In this document: positions 61,624 through 64,000 of the stretch, one piece after another
Layout: the number at the start of each line of letters is the position of its first letter
Numbering within the stretch: position 1 is the first letter of the stretch
NCBI RefSeq assembly: GCF_009932725.1
Contig: NZ_BLJU01000019.1
Span: 47,404 to 111,403, forward strand
DNA length: 64,000 nt
Direction: 5' to 3'
Origin: Pseudomonas yangonensis
GTDB lineage: Bacteria; Pseudomonadota; Gammaproteobacteria; Pseudomonadales; Pseudomonadaceae
Notes under the pieces: model-generated
What the model saw: the letters and a program-made list of their open reading frames with translations, nothing else
Database searches by the model: none
What the model was told of the DNA's origin: nothing
Translations under genes and position numbers: made by a program

Positions 61624-62214
61624 TTACTTGGTGGCCTTCTGGCTATGCAGTTTGCGCATGGCCACGGTCCAGTCGCCGGCGAGTATTTCCGGCAGGACGT
61701 CCAAGGCGAAGTCGATGCTCTGGTCGAGCAGTTCCTGTTCGCTGCGTGGGGCGCGTCCGAGCACGTAGCCGGAAACCAGGCTGGCGTGTCCCGGGTGGCC
61801 GATGCCGAGCCGCAGGCGATGGAAGTTATTCTGGTTGCCGAGCTGGGCGATGATGTCGCGCAGGCCGTTGTGCCCGCCGTGGCCGCCGCCCTGTTTGAGC
61901 TTGGCGACGCCGGGTGGCATGTCGAGTTCGTCGTGGGCCACCAGTATCTCTTCGGGCTTGAGCTTGAAGAAATTGGCCAGGGCCGCCACGGACTGGCCGC
62001 TGCGGTTCATGTAGGTGGTGGGGATGAGCAGACGAACTTCGCGCCCCTGGTGGTTGAACTTGCCCACCAGGCCGAAATACTTGCGATCTACGGAGAGGTT
62101 GACGCGCTGGCTCTCGGCCACGCGCTCAACGAAAAGGGCCCCTGCATTGTGCCGGGTCTGGTCGTATTCGGGGCCGGGGTTACCCAGGCCAACGATCAGT
62201 TGTACGGCAGTCAT
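61624..62214 (-). CDS. pth: Peptidyl-tRNA hydrolase
   Basis: The 196-residue enzyme recycles peptidyl-tRNA. It starts MTAVQLIVGLGNPGPEYDQTRHN, containing the conserved N and H of the active site, and has PTTYMNRSGQSV and GHNGLRDI motifs. It lies between rplY and ychF in the usual order. Confidence 0.96.
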   Translation of the reverse strand: MTAVQLIVGLGNPGPEYDQTRHNAGALFVERVAESQRVNLSVDRKYFGLVGKFNHQGREVRLLIPTTYMNRSGQSVAALANFFKLKPEEILVAHDELDMPPGVAKLKQGGGHGGHNGLRDIIAQLGNQNNFHRLRLGIGHPGHASLVSGYVLGRAPRSEQELLDQSIDFALDVLPEILAGDWTVAMRKLHSQKATK

Positions 62215-62274
62215 ACAGGAGCCCTTTCGAGAACATGGCCCGGCGTGATCGCATGCCGGGCCTGCTACTGACGA

Positions 62275-62886
62275 TTACTCGGCAGCGCCTTCGCCGGCAG
62301 CTTCTTCACGAACGCGCGGCAGGTGGATGCTGGCTACCGGCAGGTCGCTGCCGTGGGCCAGAGCAACCAGCTCAACGCCTTTCGGCAGCTTGATGTCGGA
62401 CAGGTGAACGGTCTGGTCAACAGCGACCTTGGCCATGTCGACTTCGATGAATTCCGGCAGGTCTTTCGGCAGGCAGGAAACTTCGACTTCGTTCAGGGCG
62501 TGCAGGACTTCGCCGCCGCCTTGCTTGACGCCAACGGCGGTAGCTTCGTTGATGAAGTGCAGCGGTACGTGGGCGGTCAGTTTCTGGCCGGCAACGACGC
62601 GCTGGAAGTCAGCGTGCAGAACGAAGCCTTTGGCCGGGTGGCGCTGCAGGGCTTTGATCAGAACGTTTTCTTTGGTGCCGGCAACGTCCAGGCTCAGAAC
62701 GTGGCTGAAGGCGGCTTCGTTTTCCAGCAGCTTGGCCAGGTCTTTGGCCAGCAGGCTGATGGATACGGGCTCTTTGTCGCCACCGTAGATCACGGCAGGC
62801 ACCATGGACACGTTACGACGCAGGCGGCGGCTCGCACCTTTCCCCAGGTCGGAACGCACTTCGGCATTCAGGGCAAACTCAGTCAT
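62275..62886 (-). CDS. rplY: 50S ribosomal protein L25/general stress protein Ctc
   Basis: The 203-residue protein (MTEFALNAEVRSDLGKGASR) has an N-terminal L25 domain that binds 5S rRNA and a C-terminal Ctc extension. The start at 62886 is preceded by GGAG and matches the family; the frame upstream is unrelated. Confidence 0.95.
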   Translation of the reverse strand: MTEFALNAEVRSDLGKGASRRLRRNVSMVPAVIYGGDKEPVSISLLAKDLAKLLENEAAFSHVLSLDVAGTKENVLIKALQRHPAKGFVLHADFQRVVAGQKLTAHVPLHFINEATAVGVKQGGGEVLHALNEVEVSCLPKDLPEFIEVDMAKVAVDQTVHLSDIKLPKGVELVALAHGSDLPVASIHLPRVREEAAGEGAAE

Positions 62887-62952
62887 TTCATTTCTCCAAA
62901 ATAACCAAACCGCCTTATGGCTTGCGACCAGCCTCGGGCGGTAGGGCAAAAA

Positions 62953-62971
62953 GCCCCGCACGAGGCGGGGC
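62953..62971 (-). terminator. Terminator of prs
   Basis: On the minus strand gccccgc-ctcgt-gcggggc is followed by tttttg, directly after the prs stop. Confidence 0.88.
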
Positions 62972-62993
62972 AGTGTGATCTGGCCTGTTCCGC

Positions 62994-63935
62994 TTAGCGG
63001 AACATGGCGCTGATCGATTCTTCGTTGCTGATGCGGCGGACCGCTTCGGCGACGACCGGGGCGATGTCGAGCTGGCGAATGCGCGAGCAGGACTGCGCCG
63101 CAGCGGACAGCGGGATGGTGTTGGTGACCACCAGCTCGTCCAGGACGGAATTCTCGATGTTCTCGATGGCGCGGCCGGACAGCACCGGGTGGGTGCAGTA
63201 GGCGTAGACCTTGGCGGCACCGCGCTCTTTCAGCGCCTTGGCGGCGTGGCACAGGGTACCGGCGGTGTCGACCATGTCGTCGACCAGGATGCAGGTACGG
63301 CCGTCTACGTCACCGATGATGTGCATCACTTCGGACTGGTTGGCCTTCTCGCGACGCTTGTCGATGATCGCCAGGTCGACGCCCAGGCTCTTGGCCACGG
63401 CGCGGGCACGAACGACGCCGCCGATATCGGGGGAGACGATCATCAGGTTGTCGAAGCGCTGGTCTTCGATGTCGTCGACCAGGACCGGGGAGCCGTAGAT
63501 GTTGTCCACCGGAATGTCGAAGAAACCCTGGATCTGGTCAGCGTGCAGGTCGACGGTCAGCACGCGGTCGATACCGACCACGGTGAGCATGTCGGCAACC
63601 ACTTTGGCGCTGATCGCCACGCGAGCGGAGCGCGGACGGCGATCCTGGCGGGCGTAACCGAAGTAGGGGATGACCGCAGTGATGCGGGTGGCCGAGGAAC
63701 GGCGGAAGGCGTCGGCCATCACGACCAGTTCCATCAGGTTGTCGTTGGTGGGCGCACAGGTCGGCTGGATCAGGAAGACGTCCTTGCCGCGGACGTTCTC
63801 GTTGATTTCGATCATGACTTCGCCGTCGGAGAAACGTCCGACCGAAGCATCGCCGAGGGGAATGTGCAGCTGACGAACGATCCGTCGCGCCAGATCGGGG
63901 TTTGCGTTCCCCGTGAAGACCATCATCTTGGACAC
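62994..63935 (-). CDS. prs: Ribose-phosphate pyrophosphokinase
   Basis: Prs makes PRPP from ribose 5-phosphate and ATP. The 313-residue protein has MMVFTGNANPDLARRI at its N terminus, and conserved segments including RQDRRPRSARV and the PRPP-binding CILVDDMVDTAGTL. It is the first gene of the prs-rplY-pth-ychF block. Confidence 0.97.
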   Translation of the reverse strand: MSKMMVFTGNANPDLARRIVRQLHIPLGDASVGRFSDGEVMIEINENVRGKDVFLIQPTCAPTNDNLMELVVMADAFRRSSATRITAVIPYFGYARQDRRPRSARVAISAKVVADMLTVVGIDRVLTVDLHADQIQGFFDIPVDNIYGSPVLVDDIEDQRFDNLMIVSPDIGGVVRARAVAKSLGVDLAIIDKRREKANQSEVMHIIGDVDGRTCILVDDMVDTAGTLCHAAKALKERGAAKVYAYCTHPVLSGRAIENIENSVLDELVVTNTIPLSAAAQSCSRIRQLDIAPVVAEAVRRISNEESISAMFR

Positions 63936-63981
63936 GCGCAGTACCTGCCGGCTGAGGGTATACCTGGATGGGTATGGAAAA

Positions 63982-64000
63982 TGGCAGGGGCGGCTGGATT
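63982..64000 (-). tRNA. 3' end of a tRNA, probably tRNA-Gln, partial
   Basis: On the minus strand the end reads aatccagccgcccctgcca: T-arm, acceptor strand cgcccct, discriminator and CCA. In Pseudomonas a tRNA-Gln lies upstream of prs. Only the last 19 bases are in the window, so the identity is inferred. Confidence 0.6.

Overview
The window is a high-GC Pseudomonas chromosome. Gene content and order suggest the P. mendocina / P. oleovorans type of species, but I cannot fix the species by reading alone. The evidence is a complete-looking alginate cluster reading algD-alg8-44-K-E-G-X-L, moaCDE, a tRNA-Met, and the core block ychF-pth-rplY-prs. Two unrelated integrated elements of lower or different composition interrupt this core between the tRNA-Met (20652-20728) and ychF (60308-61408).

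Layout. 1-11.6 kb: alginate synthesis and export operon on the minus strand, with an AlgU-type promoter candidate and an AlgR-like site in a long algD leader. 11.8-20.4 kb: yaaA, a PIN-PhoH ATPase, moaC-moaD-moaE, a 5'-nucleotidase-family phosphoesterase, an EamA transporter and small envelope proteins. 20.65 kb: tRNA-Met with its own promoter. 20.7-33.4 kb: a Pf1/Pf4-like filamentous prophage on the minus strand (integrase, Rep, Zot, minor and major coat proteins, ssDNA-binding protein, excisionase-like protein and a divergent repressor). It carries an AT-rich three-gene cargo: a cytosine-5 DNA methyltransferase, a Rossmann-like protein of unknown function, and a GHKL (MORC/HSP90-like) ATPase.

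33.44-60.3 kb: a second element whose P4-type tyrosine integrase lies beside ychF. A 12-bp direct repeat, which includes the ychF stop codon, marks both ends. The ychF terminator seems to have been left behind at 33.4 kb, so the integration site appears to be the 3' end of ychF. This island carries an AlpA-like regulator, a plasmid-type RepA with iterons, an ISPpu12-like ISL3 transposon with metal-resistance and lipoprotein-maturation cargo (35318-41154, perfect 8-bp target duplication, decayed transposase), an uncharacterised membrane/lipoprotein/SLOG-type gene set, a divergent AAA ATPase and XRE-regulator pair, and a long array of repeats phased at about 22 bp. It also carries a translationally coupled type I restriction operon: HTH, hsdR, PHP-SMC ATPase (TrlF-like), AlbA/Schlafen-like ATPase, hsdS, a PrrC-like candidate anticodon nuclease, hsdM.

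60.3-64 kb: ychF, pth, rplY and prs on the minus strand, then the 3' end of a tRNA.

How parts work together. The alg genes form the polymerase, epimerase, acetylase, lyase and outer-membrane porin of alginate secretion. The two strongest candidates for new biology are both anti-phage-like: the methyltransferase / Rossmann / GHKL cargo of the prophage, and the type I restriction operon with three embedded accessory effectors. All functions are inferred from motifs and context read by eye. No database search was run.
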